Positions 24,047 to 37,600 of a DNA stretch of 64,000 nucleotides are shown piece after piece (within the stretch, counting starts at the first letter, position 1; each line of letters begins with the position of its first letter). The notes below the pieces were generated by a model that worked only from the letters and a program-made list of their open reading frames with translations, ran no database searches and was not told where the DNA came from. The position numbers and the translations under genes were made by a program. Location: contig OX637334.1 of NCBI GenBank assembly GCA_951799405.1, positions 6,634,001 through 6,698,000 on the forward strand, given 5' to 3'. The stretch is from Agapetus fuscipes (Eukaryota > Arthropoda > Insecta > Trichoptera > Glossosomatidae).

Positions 24047-25649
24047 ACTGAACAAAAACAACCAGTGATTCAATAGAAAATAACTGCAGATAACAGAACA
24101 TACTTCTCTTTGCAGTCAGTGTTAAGATCACATTGTATCCATGAAAAAGAAACAAAAATTAACAATGGATTTGATGCATTCAAGATGGGGCGGAAAAATG
24201 TGAAGTCACTTGGCTGTACTAAATACAAGACTTCAGTCATAACTTCCATACATTATAAAGTAAAAGATTCAAAAGACACCAAAGCATTACGCAGTGCATT
24301 AAGGACAACTGTCACCGGCGTATACTTTACAATGCTGTAAAAGAAGATAAATCCATGATTATCGAGAATCATTTTTTTATTTACTGTGAGTGATGTCCGA
24401 GGGATATTTTGAATGCGCAGAGTCTATTGACAAAACCACTACTGTGCTGACCACAGATCTGTGGTGCTGGCATTTGGATATGAAACTTAATGACACTGAT
24501 AGGTGACAGTTGATTCCATGCGCTTGGAGCTGCCGCTGCAAAAACATGCTCACCAAACATTATTGCAGACTTGTGCAAAGGCTCATTGACCAATCTTTTG
24601 GTCCCAACTTTATATTTAATGGATATCCAGGAGAACAGAAACCTGGGGGTGAGAAGATAGGAAGAATTGGTGACACAGAGTTTAGGAGGCCAAGGAGAGA
24701 TTCAGGCTGTGACGCCGTTACAACTACAATCTCTCGTAGTTCGTTTATGAATGTTTCACCCAGAACTCCGGTGGGTATCTTCAGCTGTGCTCTGATCTAG
24801 TTCTCAGATGATGATCAACTGTTCAGAAACAGTTTAGAAAATTCAAACACGGTAGCTACAGGCCGTGAAAATTAAATTTAATATAAAATGTGATATATAA
24901 TCTGATGCAGTTTATTTTATTTAGATTATTATTAATTTAAACATGATGAAATTACTTTAAGAGTTATAAGTAGGTAAAAAATACTAAAAGAATTTTATAT
25001 TGATACAATTACACCTTGGGTTTTAGCCAAATATTACAAGTAGGTGAGCCAATATATTTGTGAACAATACATGTTTTCTTCTTTTATACGTTGTATGATA
25101 TATGAAATCAGTGCCCGTAGAATAAAACATTGCGTAAAACTCACGGAAAAGTATGAAAATTAAATCACCCTCTACGAGTAAAATTGTTCGTTCTATACAT
25201 TTTTGATTTACGCAATGGAGGTGAGTTTTACAAAATGTTTCATACTCGGCGCACAGGTGTTTTATTTAGCCTTAAATATAATTTTATTCACATGTACTTA
25301 ATTCAATTTCTTGCTTTCAATAGAAAAATAATTTTACAATATTTTATATATTATTGATCCAGTCTACAATAAAAACATTTTTTTTAAAAATAATTTGTGT
25401 ATTTTTCACTTCTTCTTTCCGCATTCAAACAACAAAAATCTCAACATAACTTCCAAAAGACAACAAATCACAAGGGCAGTATGTAATCTGTACACCTGTA
25501 AATATAAAACATTGCGTTAACTCACCTCGATTACGTAAACCAAAAATACCTGGAATATACGACGGCACTCCTAGAGATTACGATGTAATACTTTTATTTA
25601 TTTATTTACGCAATAAAGGTGAGTTTACGTTTTAGACGGGGGCACAGAT
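24047..25649. other. Convergent intergenic region between ADAMTS and HAUS3
   Basis: Holds the 3' UTR of ADAMTS (AATAAA candidates near 25,120 and 25,366), an inverted LINE C-terminal remnant at about 24,380-24,600 (GEHVFAAAAPSAWNQLSP), and on the other strand an AATAAA-containing AAATAAATAAATAAA about 55 bases after the HAUS3 stop. Two similar short pieces with AAACTCACC/GGTGAGTTT near 25,130-25,230 and 25,505-25,640 look like a decayed inverted repeat. Confidence 0.5.
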
Positions 25650-28600
25650 CTATTTAAAGGCCTTGATAGGTTTCAGTTTCTTCAATTCATGTTTCTCTTT
25701 GAAAAGTCTTATACTTGCAGGATCACTCAAAAACCACATCCATAAGTTGTCCATGTTCAAGCCTTGCTTTGAGTCCAAATTTTTCTGAAAACAAAAAGAA
25801 ATACATTTAACTGAATACAGCTGAATAGAACGAGAAGCAATCTAAGATTTATTTTAAAATGGCACAATGTACACAGAGAATGTACTTTTTTGTGCGTTTA
25901 TACATTTATCTTTTTTCTAAAAAATTGTCCTTAATTTCCACCTTCGGTTCTTTCCTACCCAAATTTTTCAAAATTGTGAATTTTCTTATTTATCATTTAA
26001 GGGTGATTGAGAGGTCAGCGCGCCCAACTTTGATGACCGAAATAACCCATATTTTGAATGGTAAGGTAGTATTTTTTCTCCAGTTTAAATTAACACATAA
26101 AATAAGGTATTTTTTTCCATAAAATACCAATTCAAAATAATTTTATTTACGGAGATACCTTAAATGGAGATTTCCACTGTTCTTATGAATAAATCCTAAC
26201 TTTTTTTTATTTCAAAACATTCATTTTGATTAGTTTTATTTTTTCTACTTGTTAGTTGTTTTTTTTTACTTTTCATTGATTTTTTATGATTATTTAAAAA
26301 GTACCCAAATTTTGCATACGATATTGTAGCTAAATTCGTCTTTTAATGGTTTATTTTCCTTTTAGGATTTGAAGTGATATTTTTTATGTTTTCAATGCAT
26401 TACTTGTTTTATTTTTTCTCCTCTAATTTATAATTAATAATGGAAAAAGAAAGATTTTCATACAAAAAATGATCCAGTCTTTGGCGCCACGGATAAACTG
26501 TGGCGGATTCGTGAACTGGCTTTAAATATAATATCTCCTCCGTTTTTGACCAAAAAATTATGAGTCCGAAATTTAAGTGTAACGGAGTTCAAGCGTTTAC
26601 GTTAAAACTGGACCAAACAGGTACAAAAATGCATGAAAACCAAAACGCCAGCTCGAGATGCTGTTTAAGATTCGATACATTTTTCGCATGCGGTCTATTT
26701 CCTATAGTTACGAGAATTTTACACTTCGGGTATACTCGTATATCTTCGTATATCGACGGAAATGCACGAGTGGCTGTGGTTTAGTAAAATACGTATATAC
26801 AGGTATTCCACTAGAAAGATTCATTGGCAAAACATAAATTATTTCGCGGTGTCAGAATATCGTCGCCTTACTTTCAAAACCTCGTATCTCAAAAAAAATA
26901 ATATTTTGCTTAAGTACTTCTTTCTATATAATATTACATAACTACTACATACTCGATGGTTTGAGCATATGGAGAGAATGAATGAGGAAAGACTGACGAA
27001 GAAAGTATATGTGGCAAGAATGGAAGGGCGTGGGTTCGAATCCCGGCGGAGCACAAAAAATATACCATTTATATTTTCAAATTTGCTCTTCGCTGAGATG
27101 AAAAATTCATAAACCTTTACCAAAGACTGGAGGAAATGAAAGAAGTATGTAAGGAAAGATAGAAATGGCGGTTGATCTGTAATGTTGGCGGCTTGGGTTT
27201 ATAAAATTGGAATTTGTTTTAGTTTTGATGTCCATAGAAATGATTATTTATTGATTTAAATTGTCGTGTATGTTCCTTGACTTATAGGTTGGTATGCGGC
27301 TGACCACCCATGCTGTAAAAATGGTTCAATTTGCCAATATCACCCCTGTCTCAGGGAAGGACGGCAAGAGTTGCAGGGTGTATGTCCATTTGAGATTTGG
27401 TTTTTATGTTGTAGGTTCACATGAGGCATGTGCAAGCGCAAACTTGTACGTGTCTGGTTGTGAGAATGCATGTAATGTGAATCTCCAATGTAACATATCT
27501 TTGCAACTTACATTAGATTAGATTAGAATTGATATAAATCTCTGCAGCTTAGATTAGATAAGTAAATTATTTAAGTTAACCTGCTTTGTTTCATTGCTAT
27601 AAAAATCACTTTAAGCAGAAATAAAGCACTTACTGCCTCTTTAATTGTACATTTGCTAAGAAAAAAAGTAGGTAGTATCTGTCACTTACTGCTTTTATGC
27701 TTAGTTTTTCTTATAACCAAAAAGCAGTAGGTAAGTGTTATAATTTTATGAATTGTTAATTTATTTTCATATTTTTTAATAGTTATACGTAAAAGGTCAC
27801 TCACAAAAACCATGGTAAAAAATTGAAACTGAAATCTTTAAATTTAAATAAGTTAGCCCAACAAACTCAAGTTTGAAGTAGATTATCTCAAAACAAATAT
27901 TTTGCAGATACTTCCTTTTTGGTAAGCAGGGCAGAACAGCAGAACGTCGCACTGGTAAATAAAAATAATGCTCTGCACACAAATCCGTGTTTGTATTCAA
28001 GATGCAATAAATTGTTAAAGTTTGTGTACAACACTCATACAACACTATTATGTGTGCTGAATCTTTTATCTGAAGATTCACAATTAATTATATAAAAAGT
28101 AAAACGCTCTCAAGGAGCGTTGTGTTACTTTCTATACAATTTTGTGAAAAATGAAATGTGTAACAAATAATAAATTAATTTATTTCGAAATAAAGTAAAT
28201 ATTTTTATTTAAAAAATGTACAACTTATTGCTTTTAATTAAAGTCAGGATTTTTTTGATGTATTATAAAAAAGAAACACAAAATGGCTAAGAAAAGTTTC
28301 TAAGCCCTACCGGTGAATTCTAAAAGCGTTTACACAGCCATAGCGTTTATCCAAAAGTTTATAAAAACTAAAACGCTGGGGAGTAACGCCATCTAATCAT
28401 GATGAGTCAAAGTTATTTGACATAAAATTACGATTTTAGTTCATAAAACAATTAAAGAGGTTCTTTAGTCCCGATATTAATAACCTTCTTAAGCTCTCGT
28501 ATACCCTTAAAGCAAGATTTTTTCATTTTGCCAATGGTGTCGGAACAAATGTGATGTCACCCCACCAAGGAATATCTGAAATGTTCCCACTACAGTATCA

Positions 28601-31600
28601 ATGCATAAATATGTTTAATTACATAAAATAAAATGGATTAAAAATATGTATTTTCTAAATTTTAATATTTTTCAGCAGGAAAACGTCACAGATCTTTGTT
28701 ACTAACATCCTCAGTAACCAATCACAAAACATTTGTTAGCTTGTTCCCTAGCAACTTAGCCATGTGATATCAAAACTTTTTTGTCTGTTGCCAAATGAGT
28801 TTTTTTTATAACTCCTGGGAAATATAATGTGTTAAAAGGAAACTAATAACTTATTATATGTATATTTTTTCAATAAATAAAAAATAAAATGAGGTCACAA
28901 GCGACAATAAAACATAAGACAATAAATTTGCAGGGTCCGGTTGCTAGGGCAAAGCATAACATTTTTTATTGATTGCTAAGGATTATACTAATGTATACGT
29001 GTGACATTTGCACGCCGAGAAAAATTCAATTTGAAAAAAAAACATTCAGAGGCCATTTTGCAGACGCCATTGTTACAGAATGATGTTTACATACCTTGAA
29101 GTCTGTAAAACTTTTGGTGATGCCGTCAATTTTTTCCGTGCAGGCACCATTGTACAGACTCAAGTCCCTCACAGCCATACCAAGTTCTTCGTTGCATATA
29201 TTTGGCAAGTCAGTCGGGCCATCGAAAATCAAATCTTTCATCGGCTCGGCACATTTTATACTAAAACATACATGAAATAAGAAATGGTATCATTTTCTTC
29301 ATATCACTCTGAATTGTATGAGCTGTATAAAGACATAGATATGATAATGTCATCAAAGCCTGGAGAGGAAAGTTGAATGGTGGATTTAAATCAGACACGT
29401 GCAAAGTGCAAAAATATTCTATTTTAAGCAAAGTATGCAGTTTTGTTCTGTATTATAAGAGCGCTTGTGCAAATTATGACAGAAATTTGCTTGTCTTCAA
29501 TATATTCCGGAACTTCACATGGTCATCTATCTCTGTCACATGATGAGGCAGGAAGTTTCACGTCAGTAAATGCCCATTCTCCAAACATTGTGTTAACTCT
29601 TCTTATCGGTTCTTCATTTTATGTTTCGGCTCCGATGTCTGCCGAGTGTAGTATTATGCTTTTTTGCCGAGGGTGCCAGGCTTGATTAGTTCAGCGAGGT
29701 ATTTTCCAAATAGAGCTTGCTAAGGAATGTGCTATGTTTTGAAAAATAGAGAAAAAAAGTTACCTTTTTTGCCACTGCTGCAATAGTTGTGACAGCTTTT
29801 TGTGAAACACATTTTTCTCCATAGACGCGACATCGTTCAGTAAACATTCAACTGTCCTCACTAGTTCACTGACCGGCATTTCAGGCTCCAGGTCAAATAG
29901 TTTATACAGCTGCTTCAATACATACGAACCATCTTTCAATGGGACAAAATCAAACTGAAATCAAAACATTACAAAATACTAATCAATAAATTTACCAATG
30001 GCGCATTCAAAATGTGGGGGAAAAATCTGATGTCACTTAGTCGAGCTAGAAGTTGGACAGGGAGTGATATCGTCAATATAATATTATGTAAAGTTGAGAG
30101 AATTTCCGGAATTTGTTTGGTCTTGATCGAACGGACGATGTAACTTTCAAGTGACAGGATACATTTTTGTTATTGTTATTTTGTCACAATAATAATCAAT
30201 GAGCATGGTTCTTTATTAATGGTTCGCACATGAATTGGCATAAACAAAATTGTGTCATCACCTGGCCGAGTTGCTGAGAGAAGAGGCATACAAACATTTT
30301 CAGCAATCCCATACAAGACTGACATTCGCTCGCCAAGAAAAAAGTTCCGAATCCAAAAATGTTCCAATCTCATTCAATTTTAATGCCCGCTTTCCACTGC
30401 GAGCGGAGCGGACTCCGTACGGACTCCGCTCGACTAGCAACAGTAAATTTCATAGAAGTGCTTCCACCGACAGCGAGTCAGCGGAGCGGACTGAGCGAGT
30501 ACAAAGAGTTACAAAAGTGGTCGCAGAGTTGAGCGAGTTTCCAGCGGACTCCGTACGGACTCCGCTCGACTAGCAACAGTAAATTTCATAGAAGTGCTTC
30601 CACCGACAGCGGAGTGAGCGGAGCGGACTGAGCGAGTAAAAATGGGTCCGCTGTGTCATGGTCTCGGCCGCTAGTTTTCAACTGACTCAGCTCCCCCGTG
30701 CCCCCCGCGCCAACCCGCGCAGTTGCGTGACAGCGATAAAACACATCATACATGATTTACAAAAACACATCATACATTATTTTATAAATTTGAAAATATT
30801 AAATGTATGTTTTATTTCAAACATCTACTTATTATGTTTAAAGCAAAATAATACATTACTTTTTATGATTTGAAACAAAAAAAAACTCTTTTATTAATAA
30901 TTAAAACGTTTGATCTGGGCGTAGGCTGCAACGAGCTGTCACACACTGCACATCATACATTATATTTGAAAATATTAAAATGTATGTTTTATTTCAAACA
31001 TCTACTTTTTATGTATTAAAGCAAAATAATACATTACTTTTTATTTTTCGAAACAAAAAAAACTTTTTTATTAATAATTAAAACGTTTGATCTGGGCGTA
31101 GGCTGCAACGAGCTGTCACACACTAGTTGGCTCCGCTAAGCCAGCTGTAGATGGAAGGCAAACAACTCTTTCATCTGACTCATCTCATTTCCCGCCTAGC
31201 TCACTCCGCCGAGCTCGTTGGCTGTGGAAGGCAAATACCATTATTTTTTAAAACTCTTTCGCAATGGAAGGCCAAAACTATTTCACTACGCTCCGCTCAG
31301 CTATTTCCCGCTCCCACTCAGCTATTTCCCGCTCGCAGTGGAAAGCAGGCATTACACCTGTAACAAGCTGTATCCCGTATGCTCAGATACAAAAAACATG
31401 TATACCTGATTTTAGAATACATAATCTTGTTGGGTATTTTTGAGGACAGCAAACGTGTTTATACCAAATACCAAACAAAACGTGTAAATACCAAATGTGT
31501 TAAACCCAAAGATAAGGCGAATACTAACAATGAATCACCGTTGAAGAAGCAAAAAAATGTATAATTCTCACCGATCTCAATTTGTGGGCTGAGATTTCAG

Positions 31601-34600
31601 ATTGTAAATGGTTCATGGTGTCGATGGAAAAATTGAGGAAATCCTGAACGGCCAGCTGTTCTCGCTTCAGACAAACATGCAGGAGGTCATTTTCATTCAG
31701 TGCTTGCTTTGCCAACGCAGCTACAGCGCACAGCTTCTCATGCACAAACCTAGGAACAAAACAATACAAATCAAAATGAAGAAACGGGCATTATCCATCT
31801 GTAATCTGAGTTGCAAAGATATGTTGACATTTGAGATTCACTTTATGCATGTAACAAGGCAAACAAGACAAATTCAAACACAGACAAGTTTGTGCTTACA
31901 TGTGCTGCATGCTGCATCACAAAAGAAAAACCACACATCAAATGAACATGAACTCTGCAACTCTTGCGGCCTTTCCCTGAAAGAGCGGTGATATTGGCAA
32001 AAATGATTTAATTTTCACAGTATGATCAAATTTGCAATTTTCCTCATTACAATTTTTTTTCTTCTTTCTGTCAGGCCCCCGATGTTAATTATCAAACGAG
32101 AGTAAGCTTCCTGGGCTGGAGGTCTCATGGCCTCGGTAATTCTTACCTACGGAATATCCATAATATTTTTATGAAGACCTGTCAATTCAAGATGGCCGAA
32201 AGTGAACAGCTGATTAGTCTTCATACAAATATTACCGATTTTCGGTAGGTAAGAATTACCGTGATGATGAGACTTCCAGCCCTGGGCAACTGTGAACAGC
32301 TCCTCCACAGTCCTCAATCCCGCCCAGTCTCGGATGTTCCTCAGCCCGGAAATTCTTCCCCTCCCGACACCACATTGTTGTTGATCTTTTAATGTAATAA
32401 AAACTGCATAAAGAAAATGAATGCTACGAAGAATGGAGGACCAAAAGAAAGATGAAAGAATGAACTTTAAAAATAATTACTTAGTCTTTTCCAGTTTCAG
32501 TTGAAGTTCTCCCATGAGTAGATCCTCAGCTTGTTGGTTGACGAGTTTCTCAATGGCAAGCAGTATCTGCGTTTCACTGAAGATTCCCACGTCTTTACTC
32601 AATATCTCCACAAGAGTGATATTTTTCTGCCTTTCAATTCTAAAATCAAATATTAACAAGGAAAATACAAACATTAAACTGTCGAGATGTGGTCATGCAT
32701 ATGACTTTAAGAAAATTCCTGGAGAAACCACATAATAAATCAAGAAAATGGCCGAAGAATTAGATTATTAAAATTATTAAGGAGAAAGGCTTGAGCAGGT
32801 GCCCTCTATACTCTATTATTATAAATTATATCATAGATTATCGAAGGCACCTGCTCAAAGCCCTGACCGTAATGCTTACAAGATAAATAGGACATGCGAT
32901 ACGCCAGGAAGGTCTCCTGCATAGCGTAATTGAGGGGATGATCGAGAGCCGCATGTGGCTTGCGAGCCGCAGGTTGCCGACCCCTGATCTAGACCTACAA
33001 TGACAAAAACATTACAAATACTCACTCTAAATCATAACAGCAGTTGACATCATAGTTCTGTAAGTATTTTATTTGCTCCAAAGCTCCGGTGAGATTACTT
33101 TTCGTTTTGACATAAAACAGAAGACTTTCTTCCAATCTGAAAACAAATCTTCATTAAATGAAAAATTAAATAACTTCTCTTTACATTTCTGTTAACATGA
33201 ATTTTCATGAAGAAACTCTGGTATGTCTAAGCATAATCTAGATGACATGAAAATCAGGGTACGTTTCAAAATAATGCTGATGCTGATGAATCAGTTGACT
33301 TTTTTCATCTACAGTTTTGTGGCATTCCAAGGGGGCCCCAAAAGAATCAATGAACTTGATTCTTCTCTTCAATAGACTGCTGTTGGCAATCTCTCAAACC
33401 ACAGGTGACAGTCTGTTCCATGACTTTGGATCCGCCACTGTAAAAGCATGCTCACCAAAAAACATAGCAGACCTAAGCAAAGGTTGTTGACCAACATTCT
33501 AGTTCCACTTTCCGCACAAAACCAACGTCTACTTTTCAAATCAGTGTGTGAAATACAATGGAGTGCTCTATGTGTCATTGAGCAGAATTTATACAAAATA
33601 AGATATTTTGGATAATCAGTTCAAAATTTACATACTTCTCAATTTTTTCCAGCACTTTAACCTTGTTTAGATCTGTGTCATCTCTTGGATGAAGGATGTT
33701 GTATACGACGCTTGCATTGTCATTTCTTGAGGATTCTTCACATTGTCTTGATACATACAACTTTAAATACGTGCTGAGGAGTTTGGTCTTTTCAAAGTAA
33801 GTGTGTAGAGGTTTCTCACAGAAGAACAAACAATCTTCAGGCTAGAAAAAGTACAAAGAAATACATTCAAATGCCCTTTTTAAAAGTTATTAACTTAGTA
33901 ATACTGAAAATCTTTAGATGTTTAGGAGAAAGCCATCAAAGCACTGTAAACATTGAAGGATTGTAGCCATGGTACATTGGAGCTGGAGCTTCCAGATGTT
34001 TTGACCATGTCTTCAATGAGCTTCTTCAGTGATGTGATGATAGTGACTCTTTTTGAAAAATTACAAATCGTAAATGAGTGACCGGTCCATAGTATATTGG
34101 TAAATGCTACGGATTAATCTAATGCTAAGGGGCTGTCCATATATTACGTCATTCGCATTAAGGGGGGGGGGGGGGGGGAGTCTGGTCTGCGGATGATGGC
34201 AAATGATGTACGAGTACCAAAAAAGACGTCGTTCTTGTAAATACCAATTTCTACAAAATATACAATATATTATATACTTGTATGAAAAAAGTTATGACTC
34301 TGGATGAAATGAAAGAAGTATGCAAGGACAGGAAGAAGTGGCGGCTAATCTGCAATGCTGATTTTTAATGTTGGTTTATTGGCTTGCTACATTTTTTGCA
34401 TAAGACATTTCTTTTTTTTAACTTTTTTTGTAAAGATTTATTTTTAAGGTTTTGTTGTTTTCTTATACTTAAATGTTATTTTTTACTCGTATTCCTTGAC
34501 TTATAGGTTGGTATGAGGCTGACCACCCATACTGTAAAAAATAGTTCACTTTGCCAATGTCACCCCTGTTTCAGGGAATGTCGGCAAGAGTTGCAGGGCT

Positions 34601-37600
34601 TATGTTCATTTGAGGTTTGGATTTTATTTGTAAGTACACAATCAGCATTTGTAAGCGCGAACTACACGTGTTTGTTTGTGGGCATACATCTGAGAGCTTT
34701 GAATGAATATATCCTTGCAACTTAGATTATAGATTATAGATTATACAAAATATTATGTAAGTAATATAACATTATTAATTATTAAGCTCATCCATTATTA
34801 CAGCAAGAGGGGGGGGGGGGGTCATTAGATAATGACTATAGTATGATTGTAAGGGGGGGGGGGGGGGGGGGTCGAAAATCGATGATGTAATTTATGGACG
34901 GCCCCTAAGGTTACAGGTTTGATTCTTAACGCAGCACACAAATTATCATTTAATTTTCAAGAATGCTCTTTGCTGAGTTGAAAAATTCATCTTCCTTTAT
35001 CCAAGACCTGCCACCAAAGCATCATGCAGTCTTTACAAAATAAACCAAACCTCAAATGAACATGAACCTTGCAAACCTTGCCGCCTTACCCTGAAGTAGG
35101 GGTGGCATCAGCAAAAGTGAACCAAGTTTTTACAGGATGGGTGGTTAGCCTATTAGTTTTTTTCAGCCTAGCAGACCGGCTTTTATTAACAAGACCACAT
35201 CAGCATACAGTACTTAGAGAGATTAGGTTATAGGTATAGAATTAAGGTTATTAAGAATGAATAGACCTTAACCTTTTTAGATGAAGTCCAAGATTTCAGA
35301 GTTTCCCCGATGGAGATGAAGTATTGCAGTTTTTCACATTTCACCTGGTTCAACAAGTCCTCACACTCTTTGGAGAGTTCACAGTACTTCATATTTTCAC
35401 TTTTCAGATCTTCTTTGCATCTATTGTGTTCCGAAGACAGTGATGCCAAGATTTTCCTGAAATAAAGAAAAGCAAGTTATAGACTTAAAATGAACATAAT
35501 AAACATCAGAGCTATCTCCACCATCTTGTAAAATATCACATTCATAGTTCTTCTTAACATATACAATTAACAACAGTTGCAGGGTTCATGATCATCATAA
35601 TAATCCTGTCATCTACAATCTAAGCTGCAAAGATGCAGCAACATTTAAGATTCATATGTAATGTATGCCTACAAGCAGACACCTGCAAGCTTACACTTAC
35701 ACATACCATTATGTGTACTTACAAAATAAAAGAATAAAAATCTCACAAGAATATACACCCTGTGACTCTTGCCCTGAAACAGGAGTGACATTGGCAAGTG
35801 TTTTTATTTTTTTCGGCTGTAACTTTGCAAAAGTTAATTTAATAAATTTAATAAAAATTAACTGTGGTAAAATTCACTTTTCAGTTTTTTTTTTAATGCA
35901 TTTAATAATGCAGCACTGCTAGTTTTGCATCTGTCTATCTATAATTTATAATCTAAGTTATAATCTGAGCTGCAAAGATATATTACATTTAAGATTCATA
36001 TTACATGTATTCCCATAAGCAGACACATATAAGTAGGTCGATGGGAGGTATTGCTCTACCGATATTAGTAGTGCATAAATAAATTTATAAGACTTAAGTA
36101 TATTGTAACACAGTATTTTTTGTATTAAATTTAGCAAAGTGAACCAATAATTACAGTAGTAGGAATGATCGACGTATTAATATATGGATTATAGATATTT
36201 TAGTATTTCCATTGCATTTTTAATAATTTTTAAATGATTATAAAAGTATTTTTACTTATGTCTGAGAATCATCTTATTCTTTGTTTCTTCCTGCTCCTGC
36301 AGTAAGCTGATCATTTCCTCCAGGTCTGCCAACTCCTTGTGATCTTCATGAAACTTCTCTTCAATCCACGGCTCAGCGATGCCCTGGTACTTCTGGCAAA
36401 TATCACGCACTTCCAGTTCAACAGCATCATCATCCAGAATACTGCCAGAATCCTGCAACTCGGCATACCTAAAAGACAGAAACAACCTTAGTATCAATCC
36501 TAGCTTTCCAGTACCCTTAGTACGAGTTGCAAAACCTGAGTAATGTAAAGTTTACAGCAATTATTAAAGAGTGATTTCCTCTAAAATCTGCCATTTTTGT
36601 TTGTTTGAACTTGATTTTCTTCATCACTGTAACTCTTTTGCTAAGACCATAAAGTGTAAGAAACAAAAACGGCAGATTTTGGAAGAAATCACTCTTTAAT
36701 ATTTTCCCTAAACTTTACTTTTCTCAAGTTTTACAACTCGTACTAAGGGTACAGATTGCAGGACCGATGCGGTGGAACAGACTGCCATCCGAAGCGTGGG
36801 ATTCTGAATTTATTGGCATTTTTATCCATTTGTGATAGCGACCCTTGAGGTGTGACACACACAAAAACGGTAAGTTACAAAGATATGTAACATTGGTGAT
36901 TCACATTATATGCATTCTCACAAGCAAACACATAAAAGTTTGCGCTTGCACATACCGCATGTGAACCTACAACATAAAAACCCAAATCTCAATTACTTTT
37001 TTTTTATCAATGAAATAAATTATTTTCATGTCGGTATATAATAATGTATATTTGTTAGCTGCTTTAAATAAATAAATTTTCCACACTTGTATAGCGCCCT
37101 TTCGTAACTAACGTCACTTCGAAGGCGCTTTGTAGGATTGCCCACACAAAAATGTTTTCAATTGTTTTTTAAACTGTTCCTCACTGTGTTGCTCCCTGAG
37201 GGTCACTGGGAGTGCATTCCAAGCCATCGGAGCTGCAAAACGAAAAGCTCGGTCACCGAACACCGTCACTTTGTCTTGCATGTAAAGTACAAGTAAGTAC
37301 TTTGTCTTGAATGTAAAGAAAAAACTTGTAAAAATAAGGTCTGCACATTTCAAAACATCAAAAAAGTTGTGACGTCTACCAACGGGTGCTAGAGAAAACG
37401 CAAACTCATATTTTTTTACCCATACTAAGTACCCTAGTCTTATAGACATTTATACTCCACAAAAAAATCTTAAAAAGAAACAGAAAGAAAAGACAATGAA
37501 CGATCAACAAAAAGAGTGTACAAAGGGAATGTGAAAGGTAAGCGTAGAAGGCAAAGACCGAGAAAATAATAAATTCACTAAATAAGCGATATTGCAAATG

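Noticed and set aside
30750..31130. Two-unit direct repeat as a CRISPR or satellite array
   Set aside because: Only two units, no spacers of constant size, and both lie within one transposon with terminal repeats.
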